Origin: Flavobacterium sp.
Lineage (GTDB): Bacteria > Bacteroidota > Bacteroidia > Flavobacteriales > Flavobacteriaceae
Length of the DNA: 64,000 nucleotides
Assembly: GCF_004295795.1 (NCBI RefSeq)
Contig: NZ_SEBR01000021.1
Span: 1-64,000, forward strand
Direction of reading: 5' to 3'
Both the position numbers and the translations under genes were made by a program. Position 1 is the stretch's first letter; every line of letters begins with the position of its first letter. Below are positions 27,760 to 40,138 of this stretch, one piece after another. The notes beneath the pieces were generated by a model. That model was not told where the DNA came from and searched no databases. It was given only the letters and a program-made list of their open reading frames with translations.

Positions 27760-27942
27760 TTAATTTGATTCCTCTACAGAAACCAAGTGTTTGACTTTGT
27801 TTATCATCCCAAGGATAGCAGGATTTGACTCGTGCTCCACAACTTGACCCACTCTTTTAAGTCCCAAAGCTACGAGACCTCTTTTTTGCGTGAGTGGACA
27901 GTTGATTTGACTTCTAACTTGCTTTACTACTAGTTTTGCCAT
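27760..27942 (-). CDS. rpmD: 50S ribosomal protein L30
   Basis: 60 residues, the short bacterial L30. It has VKQVRSQINCPLTQKRGLVA and LKRVGQVVEHESNPAILGMI. Located between rpsE and rplO. Confidence 0.96.
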   Translation of the reverse strand: MAKLVVKQVRSQINCPLTQKRGLVALGLKRVGQVVEHESNPAILGMINKVKHLVSVEESN

Positions 27943-27953
27943 GATTCCTGTTA

Positions 27954-28478
27954 TTAACCTTTAAACACTTTCTCAAGCGATACACCGCGCTGTTTTGCGA
28001 TAGTGTAGGCGCTTCTCATCTGAAGCAAAGCATCGAAAGTCGCTTTTACCACGTTGTGAGGGTTAGATGATCCTTGTGATTTTGACAATACGTCGTGGAT
28101 ACCAACTGACTCAAGTACGGCACGTACCGCACCACCGGCGATAACTCCTGTACCGTGAGAGGCTGGCATCAAATTAACGCGCGCACCACCAAATTTTCCT
28201 TTTTGCTCGTGTGGAACCGATTGTCCGGCAAGTGGAATACGAACCAGGTTTTTCTTAGCGTCTTCCACCGCTTTCGCGATTGCTTCAGAAACGTCTTTCG
28301 ACTTACCCAAACCGTGACCTACAACACCGTTCTCGTCACCGACTACTACGATAGCAGAGAACCCGAAGGCACGTCCACCCTTAGTAACCTTAGTTACACG
28401 GTTCACAGCAACCAGACGGTCTTTCAATTCGAGTCCGCTTGGCTTTACCAGTTCTACGTTTTTATATGTATGATACAT
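27954..28478 (-). CDS. rpsE: 30S ribosomal protein S5
   Basis: 174 residues. It has an N-terminal double-stranded-RNA-binding-like domain ([20 protein letters not shown]) and a C-terminal domain with [19 protein letters not shown]5 affects decoding accuracy at the 30S neck. Overlaps nothing; 5 nt after rplR. Confidence 0.97.
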   Translation of the reverse strand: MYHTYKNVELVKPSGLELKDRLVAVNRVTKVTKGGRAFGFSAIVVVGDENGVVGHGLGKSKDVSEAIAKAVEDAKKNLVRIPLAGQSVPHEQKGKFGGARVNLMPASHGTGVIAGGAVRAVLESVGIHDVLSKSQGSSNPHNVVKATFDALLQMRSAYTIAKQRGVSLEKVFKG

Positions 28479-28483
28479 GATTC

Positions 28484-28837
28484 TTAGAATTTAAGCCCGG
28501 CTTCTCTTGCGCCGTCTGCTAGTGATTTAATACGTCCGTGGTAAAGGTTACCTCCTCTGTCGAAGGCAACTTCTGTAATACCAGCTTTCAACGCCTTATC
28601 AGCAACTGCTTTTCCAACGGCCGTAGCCTTGTCTGAAGCCGTTCCCGAAGCGTCGAAACCTTTGTCTCTTGAAGATGCAGCAAGTAGCGTAACACCATTC
28701 ACGTCGTCGATTACCTGAGCATAGATCTCTTTGTTGCTACGGAAAATAGCGAGTCTAGGCTTTGTGGCCGTTCCGTTCACAATCTTTCTGATTCTGAACT
28801 TGATCCTTTGTTTTCTCTCGGATTTAGTTAATGACAT
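28484..28837 (-). CDS. rplR: 50S ribosomal protein L18
   Basis: 117 residues, a 5S rRNA-binding protein. Blocks are [40 protein letters not shown] and the C-terminal [18 protein letters not shown]. Confidence 0.97.
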   Translation of the reverse strand: MSLTKSERKQRIKFRIRKIVNGTATKPRLAIFRSNKEIYAQVIDDVNGVTLLAASSRDKGFDASGTASDKATAVGKAVADKALKAGITEVAFDRGGNLYHGRIKSLADGAREAGLKF

Positions 28838-28848
28838 ACTTCTACTTA

Positions 28849-29391
28849 TTAAGCTGATTTACCTGCTTTTCTTCTCAATACTTCTCCTACGAACTTGACA
28901 CCTTTTCCTTTGTAAGGTTCCGGACGACGGAATCCGCGGATTTTCGCCGCAACTGCTCCCAAAAGCTGTTTGTCATAAGACGTAAGCTTGATGATTGGGT
29001 TCTTACCTTTTTCTGAAATAGTCTCAATCTTTACTTCAGGTGCAACTTCAAGCACGATGTTGTGCGAGAATCCAAGCGCCAAATCCAATTTCTGGCCAGC
29101 GTTTGAAGCCCTGTAACCGACTCCTACAAGTTCGAGTTCTTTTGTGAAACCCGTAGAAACTCCGGTGATCATATTTGCGATCAAAGCGCGGTACAAACCG
29201 TGTTTTGAACGTTGGTCTTTGTCGTTTGAAGAACGTTCAACCACTACTTGGCCATCTTCCAATTTCACGTCAACATCTGCGAAATTCTGTGTAAGCTGAC
29301 CCAATTTTCCATTTACCGTAACTACGTTATTTGCTACGTCAACCGTAACTCCCGCTGGGATTGCGACTGGGTTTTTACCTATTCTTGACAT
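28849..29391 (-). CDS. rplF: 50S ribosomal protein L6
   Basis: 180 residues with two related alpha/beta domains. It starts [17 protein letters not shown] and ends with the conserved [20 protein letters not shown] segment. Binds 23S rRNA near the factor-binding site. Confidence 0.97.
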   Translation of the reverse strand: MSRIGKNPVAIPAGVTVDVANNVVTVNGKLGQLTQNFADVDVKLEDGQVVVERSSNDKDQRSKHGLYRALIANMITGVSTGFTKELELVGVGYRASNAGQKLDLALGFSHNIVLEVAPEVKIETISEKGKNPIIKLTSYDKQLLGAVAAKIRGFRRPEPYKGKGVKFVGEVLRRKAGKSA

Positions 29392-29409
29392 CTTCTATCG
29401 GATTTAAGA

Positions 29410-29808
29410 TTAGTATACGTAACAAATAACCTCGCCACCAACATTGAGTTGTTTTGCCTGTTTCCCGGTCATAAGACCTCTTGAAGTAGAAACGATGGCA
29501 ATACCCAATCCGTTGAGGATGCGAGGAAGGTTTGAAGCACCTGCGTACTTACGTAGACCTGGTTTACTGATTCTTTGGATATCTTTAATGACCGGCTCTT
29601 TTGTGTCTTTGTCATACTTAAGAGCGATCTTGATGGTTCCCTGGACTTTGTCATCTTCGAATTTGTAGCTCAAGATATAACCTTGATCGAACAAAATCTT
29701 AGTGATTTCCTTCTTCATTTTCGAAGCAGGGATTTCCACCACTTTGTGGTTTGCGGCCACAGCGTTACGGACTCGTGTGAGGTAGTCCGCGATTGGATCT
29801 GTATACAT
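29410..29808 (-). CDS. rpsH: 30S ribosomal protein S8
   Basis: 132 residues. It starts [20 protein letters not shown] and ends [20 protein letters not shown] plus VICYVY. S8 binds 16S helix 21 and, in E. coli, represses the spc operon by binding a similar mRNA structure. The 132-nt gap directly upstream holds two hairpins (29826-29933) and makes S8 autoregulation worth testing. Confidence 0.97.
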   Translation of the reverse strand: MYTDPIADYLTRVRNAVAANHKVVEIPASKMKKEITKILFDQGYILSYKFEDDKVQGTIKIALKYDKDTKEPVIKDIQRISKPGLRKYAGASNLPRILNGLGIAIVSTSRGLMTGKQAKQLNVGGEVICYVY

Positions 29809-29825
29809 TTATATAAAATTGCGGT

Positions 29826-29933
29826 TGTGGTATTCGGCAGCACCACACTGACGAACCTGTAACCAATTAAACTCGTTAAAAATATGTTAAAATTTCCTTT
29901 TGTAGGATTTGACTCACAACAAAAGGAAATTTT
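29826..29933 (-). promoter_or_regulatory. two hairpins between rpsN and rpsH
   Basis: Hairpin 1 has perfect 15-nt arms (29889-29903 and 29919-29933; AAAATTTCCTTTTGT pairing with its complement) and a 15-nt loop. Hairpin 2 pairs TGTGGT (29826-29831) with ACCACA (29842-29847). Other gaps in this part of the cluster are 2 to 30 nt. There is only a broken T tract after hairpin 1, so complete termination is unlikely; a translational or processing signal or an inserted small repeat are alternatives. Confidence 0.65.
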
Positions 29934-29940
29934 CAACAAA

Positions 29941-30210
29941 TTACCAGCTGGCTTTCTTCACACCTGGGATCAATCCTGAATTTGCCATTTCACGGAAAGT
30001 AACGCGTGAAATACCAAATTGTCGCATGTAACCCCTTGGTCTTCCGGTTAATTTGCAACGATTGTGCAAACGAACGGGCGAAGCGTTTCTCGGTAATTTT
30101 TGCAAACCTACGTAATCTCCAGCTTCTAGCAAAGCTTTACGTTTTTCTGCATACTTGTCAACCGTCTTTTGACGCTTCACCTCACGGGCTTTCATTGATT
30201 CTTTAGCCAT
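29941..30210 (-). CDS. rpsN: 30S ribosomal protein S14
   Basis: 89 residues, the long form without zinc-binding CXXC motifs. It has the C-terminal signature [20 protein letters not shown] and [16 protein letters not shown]. It ends just before the hairpin region upstream of rpsH. Confidence 0.97.
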   Translation of the reverse strand: MAKESMKAREVKRQKTVDKYAEKRKALLEAGDYVGLQKLPRNASPVRLHNRCKLTGRPRGYMRQFGISRVTFREMANSGLIPGVKKASW

Positions 30211-30213
30211 GTC

Positions 30214-30765
30214 TTAGTTCTTTTTAAATGGTAAACCTAGTTCAGCCAAAAGTGATTTAGCCTCTTTGTCAGTTTGGGCAGAAGTCACGAAAGTGATATC
30301 CATACCAGAAATCTTGTTCACCTTGTCGATGTCGATTTCAGGGAAGATGATCTGCTCAACAACTCCAAGGTTGTAGTTTCCGCGGCCGTCGAAACCTGTA
30401 GCGTTGATTCCGCTGAAGTCACGAACACGTGGCAATGCCGCCGTGATCAAACGATCAAGGAATTCATACATACGCTCTCCGCGCAAAGTCACTTTTGCTC
30501 CAATTGGCATTCCTTTTCTCAATTTGAAAGACGCAACGTCCTTTTTAGAGATAGTCGAAACAGCCTTTTGGCCAGTGATTTTTGTAAGTTCGTCTACTGC
30601 GTAATCGATCAATTTCTTGTCAGAAACGGCAGCACCTACTCCACGGCTCAAAACGATTTTCTCAAGTTTTGGAACTTGCATTACGTTTTTATAGCCGAAT
30701 TCTTCTTTCAGGGCAGAGACAACGCGGTCTTTGTATTCCTGCTTTAGTCTTGGGATATAAGCCAT
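30214..30765 (-). CDS. rplE: 50S ribosomal protein L5
   Basis: 183 residues, a 5S rRNA-binding protein. It has [40 protein letters not shown] and [20 protein letters not shown]. Three nt before rpsN. Confidence 0.97.
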   Translation of the reverse strand: MAYIPRLKQEYKDRVVSALKEEFGYKNVMQVPKLEKIVLSRGVGAAVSDKKLIDYAVDELTKITGQKAVSTISKKDVASFKLRKGMPIGAKVTLRGERMYEFLDRLITAALPRVRDFSGINATGFDGRGNYNLGVVEQIIFPEIDIDKVNKISGMDITFVTSAQTDKEAKSLLAELGLPFKKN

Positions 30766-30767
30766 GA

Positions 30768-31085
30768 TTAGATTACTTGATTAGATTTTTTAGAAAAACG
30801 GACTTTTTTGTCTCCTTCCGTACGGAAACCAACTTTCGTTGTAGTTTTCGTCTTAGCGTCAACCAAAGCAAGGTTAGACACGTGGATAGGAGCTTCTTTC
30901 TTTACGATTCCACCTTGTGGGTTTTTCGCGCTCGGTTTAGTGTGTTTCGACACCATGTTCACGCCTTCTACTACCGCTTTGTTTTTCTCACGGTAAACGC
31001 GAACGACTTTGCCCTCAGAACCTTTGTGGTCACCTGCGATAACGCGAACGATATCTCCTGATTTAATTTTAAGCTTTGTCATCAT
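30768..31085 (-). CDS. rplX: 50S ribosomal protein L24
   Basis: 105 residues with an N-terminal KOW motif ([20 protein letters not shown]) and the block [19 protein letters not shown]. It initiates 50S assembly. Two adjacent ATG codons are possible starts (31085 or 31082). Confidence 0.96.
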   Translation of the reverse strand: MMTKLKIKSGDIVRVIAGDHKGSEGKVVRVYREKNKAVVEGVNMVSKHTKPSAKNPQGGIVKKEAPIHVSNLALVDAKTKTTTKVGFRTEGDKKVRFSKKSNQVI

Positions 31086-31093
31086 TGTAAAAA

Positions 31094-31462
31094 TTAAAGC
31101 ACTTCAGGTGCCAGTGAAACGATTTTCATGAATTGTTTCTCACGAAGTTCTCTCGCAACCGGACCAAAAACACGGGTTCCTCTCATTTCGCCGGCAGCGT
31201 TCAAAAGAACACATGCATTATCGTCGAAACGGATGTAAGAACCATCGGCTCTCCTAACCTCTTTCTTGGTACGTACAACAACTGCAGTCGATACAGCACC
31301 TTTCTTTACGTTTCCGTTTGGAGTGGCGTCTTTGATCGAAACTACGATTTTATCTCCGACAGAGGCGTAACGACGTTTCGTTCCACCAAGCACACGGATC
31401 GTAAGAACTTCTTTCGCTCCGGTGTTGTCTGCTACTTTTAATCTTGATTCCTGTTGTACCAT
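31094..31462 (-). CDS. rplN: 50S ribosomal protein L14
   Basis: 122 residues. It starts [20 protein letters not shown] and contains [18 protein letters not shown] and [20 protein letters not shown]. Contacts 16S rRNA in an intersubunit bridge. Confidence 0.97.
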
Positions 31463-31464
31463 AA

Positions 31465-31725
31465 TTACTTAGCTCTTTCAATGATTTCAACTAGTCTCCA
31501 GCACTTGGTTTTTGACAATGGACGTGTCTCAGAGATACGCACTGTGTCACCAATGTTGCAGTCGTTTGTTTCGTCGTGTGCGTGATACTTTTTAGTTTTC
31601 AACACGAACTTACCGTATAGCGGGTGCTTTACTTTCTTTGTCTCAGCAACAACAATGGACTTATCCATTTTGTTCGAAGTGACAACCCCGACTCTTTCTT
31701 TTCTTAAGTTTCTTTTTTCTTCCAT
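31465..31725 (-). CDS. rpsQ: 30S ribosomal protein S17
   Basis: 86 residues. It has [40 protein letters not shown] and [20 protein letters not shown], an OB-fold primary 16S-binding protein. Stop codon 2 nt before rplN. Confidence 0.97.
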   Translation of the reverse strand: MEEKRNLRKERVGVVTSNKMDKSIVVAETKKVKHPLYGKFVLKTKKYHAHDETNDCNIGDTVRISETRPLSKTKCWRLVEIIERAK

Positions 31726-31737
31726 CTTTCGGGCAGA

Positions 31738-31929
31738 TTATTGTTGTGCTCTTTTAGCGATTTCAGTGTGGAGTCTTGCGACTGTTCTTCTGAGGCTTCT
31801 GATTTGAAGCGGATTCGCAATAGGAGAAATCGCGTGAGTTGATGTCAACTCAAGGTATGATTTCTTGCTTTCGTTGAGCTTTTCCTGCAATTGCTCTGCA
31901 GAAAGATCTTTAATTTCAGATTGTTTCAT
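31738..31929 (-). CDS. rpmC: 50S ribosomal protein L29
   Basis: 63 residues, helical, starting MKQSEIKDLSAEQLQEKLNE and ending RRTVARLHTEIAKRAQQ. Lies near the polypeptide exit. Confidence 0.96.
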   Translation of the reverse strand: MKQSEIKDLSAEQLQEKLNESKKSYLELTSTHAISPIANPLQIRSLRRTVARLHTEIAKRAQQ

Positions 31930-31947
31930 TTTTTCTACAGATTAAGA

Positions 31948-32373
31948 TTAAGCTTCGAAATCCCTTGCTACAACAAACTTAGTCTTTACCGGAAGCTTTT
32001 GGGCTGCAAGGCGAAGTGCCTCTTTTGCAACTGCCAAAGGAACTCCTCCGACTTCGAACATGATTTTTCCGGGTTTGACAACGGCTGCCCAATATTCAAC
32101 GGCACCTTTACCTTTACCCATACGTACCTCAAGAGGTTTCTTAGTGATTGGCTTATCCGGGAAAATCTTGATCCACAATTGACCTTCACGTTTCATGAAA
32201 CGGGTTGCAGCGATACGCGCAGCCTCGATTTGACGTGAAGTCAGGAACATACCTGTCTCGTGAACTGATTTAATTCCGAACATACCGTTAGAAAGTTCAT
32301 GCCCTCTTTGGGAAAGACCTTTCATTCTGCCCTTCTGTACCTTGCGGTACTTGGTTCTTTTCGGCTGTAACAT
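31948..32373 (-). CDS. rplP: 50S ribosomal protein L16
   Basis: 141 residues. It starts [20 protein letters not shown] and has [20 protein letters not shown] and [21 protein letters not shown]16 organises the A-site side of the peptidyl-transferase centre. Confidence 0.97.
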   Translation of the reverse strand: MLQPKRTKYRKVQKGRMKGLSQRGHELSNGMFGIKSVHETGMFLTSRQIEAARIAATRFMKREGQLWIKIFPDKPITKKPLEVRMGKGKGAVEYWAAVVKPGKIMFEVGGVPLAVAKEALRLAAQKLPVKTKFVVARDFEA

Positions 32374-32396
32374 TTTTCTACTTTACCTTAAGTTAA

Positions 32397-33161
32397 TTAC
32401 TTTCTTTTACGAGGACCTCCAGATTTGTTGTCATCTCTCCTACGGTCGTTAGGCTTGCGATCTCCGCGTGGGGCGTCTCCACCTTTTCCACCGGATTTCT
32501 GCTTGTCCATACCTACAAGTGGAGAAAGATCTCTCTTTCCGTAAACCTCGCCTTTCATAATCCAGACCTTGATCCCCATACGACCGTAAGTCGTGTGAGC
32601 TTCCGCCAAAGCGTAGTCAATATCTGCTCTGAAAGTTGACAATGGAATACGACCTTCTTTGAAGTTTTCTGAACGGGCCATTTCGGCACCATTCAAACGA
32701 CCCGAAATCTGAACCTTGATTCCTTCGGCGTTCATACGCATAGAGGCTGCGATAGCCATCTTGATGGCACGACGGTAAGAAATACGGCTTTCGATTTGAC
32801 GACAGATGCTTGATGCAACCAAAAAGGCATCTAGTTCCGGACGTTTGATCTCAAAGATGTTGATCTGAACTTCCTTGTCGGTAATCTTCTTAAGCTCTTC
32901 TTTCAACTTGTCTACCTCCTGGCCGCCTTTCCCGATGATGATACCAGGACGTGCAGTGGTGATAGTAACGGTTACAAGCTTCAAAGTTCTCTCGATGATC
33001 ACTTTAGACACACTAGCTTTACTCAAGCGAGCATGAACGTACTTACGGATTTTGTGATCTTCGGCCAATTTGTCGCCGTAGTCGTTTCCTCCGTACCAGT
33101 TTGAATCCCATCCTCTGATAATTCCAAGGCGATTCCCAATTGGATTAGTCTTTTGTCCCAT
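32397..33161 (-). CDS. rpsC: 30S ribosomal protein S3
   Basis: 254 residues. It has an N-terminal KH domain ([17 protein letters not shown]) and the C-terminal block [17 protein letters not shown] Gly/Arg/Lys/Asp-rich tail of about 35 residues extends beyond the usual end, as in other Bacteroidota S3. Lies at the mRNA entry channel. Confidence 0.97.
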   Translation of the reverse strand: MGQKTNPIGNRLGIIRGWDSNWYGGNDYGDKLAEDHKIRKYVHARLSKASVSKVIIERTLKLVTVTITTARPGIIIGKGGQEVDKLKEELKKITDKEVQINIFEIKRPELDAFLVASSICRQIESRISYRRAIKMAIAASMRMNAEGIKVQISGRLNGAEMARSENFKEGRIPLSTFRADIDYALAEAHTTYGRMGIKVWIMKGEVYGKRDLSPLVGMDKQKSGGKGGDAPRGDRKPNDRRRDDNKSGGPRKRK

Positions 33162-33167
33162 GCTTAC

Positions 33168-33581
33168 TTATGAATTAACTTGTGTGTTATCGGTTTGTCC
33201 CAAAACAACAGTTACGTGGTTGGAACGTTTTCTAATTCTGTGTGCACGACCCTGTGGAGCAGGACGAAGTCTCTTCAACATCATTCCTCCATCTACACGG
33301 ATCTCCTTGATGAACAAGCCAGCGTCTTCCATACTTGCATCAGGGTTTTTCGCCTGCCAGTTAGCAAGTACCGAACGAACCAATGTTTCAAGTTTACGAG
33401 AAGCCTCTTTTTGGCTGAATCTCAAGATGTTTAGTGCATGACCTACCTTCTGGCCTCTTACCAGATCAGCTACCAGGCGCATTTTGCGAGGTGAAGTAGG
33501 GCAATTGTTCAATTTCCCAAAGGCCAACGACTTGTTAGCTTCTTTGATAGCTTCCGCTCTTTCTCTTTTACGAACTCCCAT
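33168..33581 (-). CDS. rplV: 50S ribosomal protein L22
   Basis: 137 residues. It has NCPTSPRKMRLVADLVRGQK, the exit-tunnel hairpin region VDGGMMLKRLRPAPQGRAHR and the end RIRKRSNHVTVVLGQ. The N-terminus is somewhat extended (MGVRKRERAEAIKEANKSL). Confidence 0.97.
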   Translation of the reverse strand: MGVRKRERAEAIKEANKSLAFGKLNNCPTSPRKMRLVADLVRGQKVGHALNILRFSQKEASRKLETLVRSVLANWQAKNPDASMEDAGLFIKEIRVDGGMMLKRLRPAPQGRAHRIRKRSNHVTVVLGQTDNTQVNS

Positions 33582-33587
33582 GACTTC

Positions 33588-33866
33588 TTATTTTTTACCT
33601 TTGTTTTTAGCACCTGCGTGACCGCGGAATGAGCGGGTAGGCGAAAATTCTCCTAGTTTGTGACCGACCATGTTCTCGGTAACATAAACCGGAACGAACT
33701 GGCGACCATTGTGGACTGCGATAGTCTGGCCCACGAAATCAGGCGTGATCATAGAAGCGCGAGACCAAGTCTTCACAACTCCTTTGTTGCCTTTTTCAGC
33801 GTTTTCAAGAACTTTCTTTTCTAGTTTATAGTGTACGAAAGGTCCTTTCTTTAATGAACGTGCCAT
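33588..33866 (-). CDS. rpsS: 30S ribosomal protein S19
   Basis: 92 residues, starting [19 protein letters not shown] and containing [20 protein letters not shown] and [17 protein letters not shown]. Binds the 30S head with S13. Confidence 0.97.
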   Translation of the reverse strand: MARSLKKGPFVHYKLEKKVLENAEKGNKGVVKTWSRASMITPDFVGQTIAVHNGRQFVPVYVTENMVGHKLGEFSPTRSFRGHAGAKNKGKK

Positions 33867-33872
33867 GTCTTA

Positions 33873-34697
33873 TTATTTCTTTCTGCGTTCTACAATATAC
33901 TTATTGCTCGGATTAGCCTTAGCACGAGTTCTGTAACCTTTAGCCGGAAGACCTTTACGTGAGCGTGGGTGACCTCCAGAAGAGCGTCCTTCACCACCAC
34001 CCATCGGGTGATCAACAGGGTTCATGGCAACTGGTCTCGTACGAGGACGACGGCCCAACCAACGTGAACGTCCAGCCTTACCTGAAACGACCAATTGGTG
34101 ATCTGAATTGGAAACAGCACCAATCGTGGCCGAACAAGTCAAAAGAATCAAACGAGTCTCTCCTGAAGGCATCTTGATTGTAGCGTACTTCCCGTCACGA
34201 GCCATCAACTGAGCGAATGTTCCAGCCGAACGCGCGATAACCGCACCTTGACCTGGACGCAACTCGATACAAGAGATAACCGTACCTAGAGGAATTTTGC
34301 TAAGTGGCATTGTATTCCCAATTTCCGGCTGAGCGTTCTCGCCAGACACTACAGTCTGACCAACTTTCAATCCGTTTTGAGCAATTACATACGTTTTGGC
34401 TCCATCGGCGTAAGCCAACAAAGCGATGAACGCAGTTCTGTTCGGATCATACTCGATTGACTTCACAGTAGCAGGAACTCCCGCTTTCGTGCGTTGAAAA
34501 TCGATGATACGATACCTTTTCTTGTGACCACCGCCTGTGTAACGCATGGTCATTTTCCCTTGACTATTTCTACCGCCTGAGTTTTTTATCGGTGCGAGCA
34601 AAGAACGCTCCGGCTTATCAGTTGTGATAGTGTCAAAGCTATTCACAACTCTAAAACGCTGACCCGGGGTAATAGGCTTTAATTTTCTAACTGACAT
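33873..34697 (-). CDS. rplB: 50S ribosomal protein L2
   Basis: 274 residues, full length. It has [20 protein letters not shown], the SH3-like RNA-binding domain and the C-terminal [20 protein letters not shown], whose histidine lies near the peptidyl-transferase centre. Confidence 0.98.
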   Translation of the reverse strand: MSVRKLKPITPGQRFRVVNSFDTITTDKPERSLLAPIKNSGGRNSQGKMTMRYTGGGHKKRYRIIDFQRTKAGVPATVKSIEYDPNRTAFIALLAYADGAKTYVIAQNGLKVGQTVVSGENAQPEIGNTMPLSKIPLGTVISCIELRPGQGAVIARSAGTFAQLMARDGKYATIKMPSGETRLILLTCSATIGAVSNSDHQLVVSGKAGRSRWLGRRPRTRPVAMNPVDHPMGGGEGRSSGGHPRSRKGLPAKGYRTRAKANPSNKYIVERRKK

Positions 34698-34710
34698 CTT
34701 AGTCTTCTAA

Positions 34711-35001
34711 TTAGATATTGTTATAAAAATCGATTGTGTCACCCTCCTTAACCTGAACAATGGCTTTCTTGAAACCACTCTTCTTGGCACTGATCATACC
34801 ACTTTTCGTGTATTTCACAGATCGGTCAGGGCGTACATTCATAGTGTTTACGTCTACTACGCTAACTCCGTAAGTAGCCTCAACAGCTTTCTTGATTTCA
34901 ACTTTGTTGGCTTTTTGAGCAACAACGAAACCGTAACGGTTAGCAAGTTCGCTTTCACGGGTTACTTTTTCAGTAACGATTGGTTTGATAATGATACTCA
35001 T
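34711..35001 (-). CDS. rplW: 50S ribosomal protein L23
   Basis: 96 residues, MSIIIKPIVTEKVTRESELA, VEIKKAVEATYGVSVVDVNT. L23 lies at the tunnel exit and docks trigger factor and SRP. Confidence 0.97.
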   Translation of the reverse strand: MSIIIKPIVTEKVTRESELANRYGFVVAQKANKVEIKKAVEATYGVSVVDVNTMNVRPDRSVKYTKSGMISAKKSGFKKAIVQVKEGDTIDFYNNI

Positions 35002-35008
35002 CGCCTTC

Positions 35009-35638
35009 TTATTTACTTAGGTTCTCTACAATTCCTTCTACAGATCCTTCAAGAAGCACTACATTATTTGCATTCAAAATAGCGTAAGTACTTAGTTCTG
35101 AAGAAGTTACAACATTTGAGCTCTTCAAATTTCGAGACGACAAATATACGTTTTTGTTGGCATCACCCAACACAAACAGTGACTTTTTATTCTCTAACCC
35201 TAAAGCTTTCAATACGTTGATGAAGTTTTTAGTGTTAGGAGCATCGAAGTTGAAGTCTTCAATTACTACCAAATTACTCTCATGAACTTTTGCAGAAAGC
35301 ACACTCTTACGAGCCAAACGCTTTAGGTTTTTGTTCAATTTGAACGAGTAGCTTCTTGGGCGAGGTCCGAAAATAGTACCACCACCTTTGAACAAAGGGT
35401 TCTTGATAGATCCGGCACGAGCAGTACCAGTTCCTTTTTGTTTCTTGATCTTACGGGTTGAACCTGTAACTTCAGCACGCTCTTTCGCTTTGTGAGTACC
35501 TTGGCGTTGGTTGGCCAAATACTGCTTCACATCAAGATAAACGGCGTGTTTGTTTGGCTCGATCCCGAAAACCGCAGCGTCCAGGCTAACTGTACGTCCG
35601 GTTTCTTTTCCGCTGATATTTAAAACTTTTACGTCCAT
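35009..35638 (-). CDS. rplD: 50S ribosomal protein L4
   Basis: 209 residues. The tunnel loop region is visible as KKQKGTGTARAGSIKNPLFK and GGGTIFGPRPRSYSF. Its ATG overlaps the rplC stop codon by one base (TAATG at 35638), so the two are coupled. In E. coli L4 represses the S10 operon; no equivalent structure is evident here. Confidence 0.97.
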   Translation of the reverse strand: MDVKVLNISGKETGRTVSLDAAVFGIEPNKHAVYLDVKQYLANQRQGTHKAKERAEVTGSTRKIKKQKGTGTARAGSIKNPLFKGGGTIFGPRPRSYSFKLNKNLKRLARKSVLSAKVHESNLVVIEDFNFDAPNTKNFINVLKALGLENKKSLFVLGDANKNVYLSSRNLKSSNVVTSSELSTYAILNANNVVLLEGSVEGIVENLSK

Positions 35639-36255
35639 TACTTCTGAATGATTAGGTAAGAGTTTTTGTGTCCGGGAACCGCACCTTTAACCAAAATAAG
35701 GTTTTTGTCGGCTACGACTTTCAATACTCTCAAGTTTTGTACTTTAACATTATCTCCACCCATTCTTCCTGCCATGCGCATTCCTTTGAATACACGTGAA
35801 GGATAAGATGAAGCTCCAACAGAACCAGGAGCACGCAAACGGTTGTGCTGACCGTGAGTCGCTTGACCCACACCACCAAATCCGTGACGCTTAACTACAC
35901 CCTGGAAACCTTTTCCTTTTGAAACGCCTTGAACGTCTACAAATTCACCTTCTTCGAAAATGGTAACATCGATAACATCACCAAGTTTCTGCCCGCTTGC
36001 GAACTCTTTGAATTCAACGACTTTCTTCTTGGCAACCGTACCAGCTTTCTTGAAGTGACCTTCAGCAGCTTTGTTGGAATGCTTTTCAGATTTGTCATCG
36101 AAACCAAGTTGCAACGCTTCATACCCGTCGACCTCGTTGGTTCTGACTTGGGTAACCACACATGGTCCAGCTTCGATCACCGTACAAGGAACGTTTTTTC
36201 CGTTCTCGTCGAAGATGCTGGTCATGCCGATTTTTCTTCCAATTAACCCAGACAT
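35638..36255 (-). CDS. rplC: 50S ribosomal protein L3
   Basis: 205 residues, [40 protein letters not shown] and [21 protein letters not shown]3 starts 50S assembly. It is the first gene after a terminator and a full promoter, so here the S10 operon begins with rplC rather than rpsJ. Confidence 0.97.
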   Translation of the reverse strand: MSGLIGRKIGMTSIFDENGKNVPCTVIEAGPCVVTQVRTNEVDGYEALQLGFDDKSEKHSNKAAEGHFKKAGTVAKKKVVEFKEFASGQKLGDVIDVTIFEEGEFVDVQGVSKGKGFQGVVKRHGFGGVGQATHGQHNRLRAPGSVGASSYPSRVFKGMRMAGRMGGDNVKVQNLRVLKVVADKNLILVKGAVPGHKNSYLIIQK

Positions 36256-36317
36256 AAAAATTAATTAATTATTAAACAATTGATTCAAAACAGCCTATAC
36301 GCTATTTTTTGAGCGTG

Positions 36318-36348
36318 CAAATATAGAGATTAACATTCAGTAAACAAA
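36318..36348 (-). promoter_or_regulatory. promoter of the S10-spc-alpha operon
   Basis: On the minus strand TTTTG (36345-36349 region) is followed after 19 nt by TATATTTG (36318-36325), an ideal Bacteroidota promoter. The predicted leader to the rplC ATG is about 55 nt. Confidence 0.75.
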
Positions 36349-36456
36349 ACGAAATCAGCATGTTTTCGGAAATTTCCCAAAAACTATCGGCCAATGACAG
36401 ACAATCTTTCAAAATCCCAACAAAAACGCGCTTTTTCGCCTTTTACCGAATCGGCA

Positions 36457-36494
36457 TAAAAAAACAAATGACCGGCTACAAAACCGATCATTTG
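36457..36494 (-). terminator. terminator after rpsJ
   Basis: On the minus strand CAAATGATCGG pairs with CCGGTCATTTG (one wobble), 8-nt loop, followed by seven T. It closes the rpsL-rpsG-fusA-rpsJ unit. Confidence 0.85.
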
Positions 36495-36521
36495 CTTATT
36501 TATGGTATCTGAAACAGATTA

Positions 36522-36827
36522 TCAGACTTTGATCTCGACTTCAACACCGCTAGGCAATTCGAGTTTCATAAGAGCGTCGATTGTCTTTGATGAGGAAGAG
36601 TAGATGTCGATAAGTCTCTTGTAAGACATTACCTCGAACTGCTCACGAGCTTTCTTGTTTACGTGCGGAGAACGCAATACGGTAAACAATTTTTTATGTG
36701 TTGGCAAAGGAATCGGACCTGTAACGACAGCGCCAGTGCTCTTTACCGTTTTTACGATCTTCTCGGACGACTTGTCAACAAGCATGTGATCGTAAGATTT
36801 CAGTTTTATTCTGATTTTTTGACTCAT
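36522..36827 (-). CDS. rpsJ: 30S ribosomal protein S10
   Basis: 101 residues, [40 protein letters not shown] and [20 protein letters not shown]. Besides its ribosomal role, S10 (NusE) works in transcription antitermination. It lies 18 nt after fusA and is cut off from rplC by a terminator. Confidence 0.97.
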   Translation of the reverse strand: MSQKIRIKLKSYDHMLVDKSSEKIVKTVKSTGAVVTGPIPLPTHKKLFTVLRSPHVNKKAREQFEVMSYKRLIDIYSSSSKTIDALMKLELPSGVEVEIKV

Positions 36828-36845
36828 TTTCTTAAAGATTAGGCG

Positions 36846-39272
<2,427 letters not shown>

Positions 39273-39360
39273 TTCTTCAAGTTTTTGCCAAAGGTTTGCA
39301 GCCGAAGTCAGAACGAATCGATCGTTAAACTTCCAGCGTCAGACTTTTGACGTTTTTAAA

Positions 39361-39744
39361 TTACTTTTTTGCGTCTTTAGGGCGTTTTGCTCCGTATTTC
39401 GATCTGCGTTGTGTACGGCCTGCAACACCAGAAGTGTCAAGCGCACCGCGCACAATGTGATAACGAACTCCTGGCAAATCTTTTACCCTTCCGCCCCTAA
39501 CTAATACTATCGAGTGCTCTTGGAGGTTGTGTCCTTCTCCTGGGATGTATGCGTTCACCTCGTTTCCGTTAGTCAAACGTACACGCGCTACTTTACGCAT
39601 CGCGGAGTTTGGCTTTTTAGGAGTCGTGGTGTAAACACGCGTACAAACGCCACGTCTTTGAGGACATGAATCCAAAGCAACCGATTTACTCTTCTTAGTT
39701 ATCTGGGTTCTTCCAGTTCTTACTAATTGCTGAATTGTTGGCAT
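39361..39744 (-). CDS. rpsL: 30S ribosomal protein S12
   Basis: 127 residues, [40 protein letters not shown] and the [20 protein letters not shown] end. The KKPNSA loop is wild type, i.e. no obvious streptomycin-resistance change at that lysine. First gene of the str unit, with a consensus promoter upstream. Confidence 0.97.
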   Translation of the reverse strand: MPTIQQLVRTGRTQITKKSKSVALDSCPQRRGVCTRVYTTTPKKPNSAMRKVARVRLTNGNEVNAYIPGEGHNLQEHSIVLVRGGRVKDLPGVRYHIVRGALDTSGVAGRTQRRSKYGAKRPKDAKK

Positions 39745-39796
39745 AATGTTTACTAAAAAAATTTTATGATTCTAATTCCCGCTATTTACGGGGTCG

Positions 39797-39827
39797 CAAA
39801 GGTAGTCAATTATTTTAATGGAACAAA
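39797..39827 (-). promoter_or_regulatory. promoter of the str operon (rpsL)
   Basis: TTTG (39824-39827) and TACCTTTG (39797-39804) on the minus strand with 19 nt between them. Leader to the rpsL ATG about 45 nt. Same layout as the S10 and carA promoters. Confidence 0.75.
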
Positions 39828-39858
39828 TCTTAACCCATTAATTTTCAACTCACAGAAA

Positions 39859-39886
39859 ATTCCAAATGACGAATTCCAAATTCCAC
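39859..39886. repeat. heptad tract (ATTCCAA type), 4 units
   Basis: ATTCCAA ATGACGA ATTCCAA ATTCCAC in exact 7-bp register, upstream of the str promoter. Confidence 0.6.
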
Positions 39887-40052
39887 GGCTATTCTGAAAA
39901 GACATCGTCCAATCCAACACTGAAAAAAAGCGGCACTCAAAAAGTTTCCGACGCGAAAATAATCCAAAAACCAACTCGAAATCAGTAGCATTTCATTCAA
40001 GCGAAAACACCAAGCAAGTGAAGCTACAAGACAACGCATTTGGATTTTCATC

Positions 40053-40132
40053 GAGATAGCTATAGGGATGGAACTTGGATTTGGGATTTGGGATTTGGGA
40101 TTTGGAATTTGGGATTTGAAATTTGAAATTTG
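40053..40132. repeat. degenerate AGCTAT palindrome plus heptad tract (GGATTTG), 8 units
   Basis: Eight units of GGATTTG and close variants (GAATTTG, AAATTTG) run from 40077 to 40132. They are preceded at about 40053-40068 by GATAGCTATAGGGA, a decayed form of the perfect palindrome TCCCGATAGCTATCGGGA found next to the heptad tract at 48764. The 822-bp gap between rpsL and the outer-membrane protein gene holds no supported gene. Confidence 0.8.
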
Positions 40133-40138
40133 AGCCTT

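Noticed and set aside
29889..29933. rpsN-rpsH hairpin as a full intrinsic terminator
   Set aside because: The T tract after the stem is broken by AACA and no promoter box precedes rpsH, so a complete stop would silence essential downstream genes.
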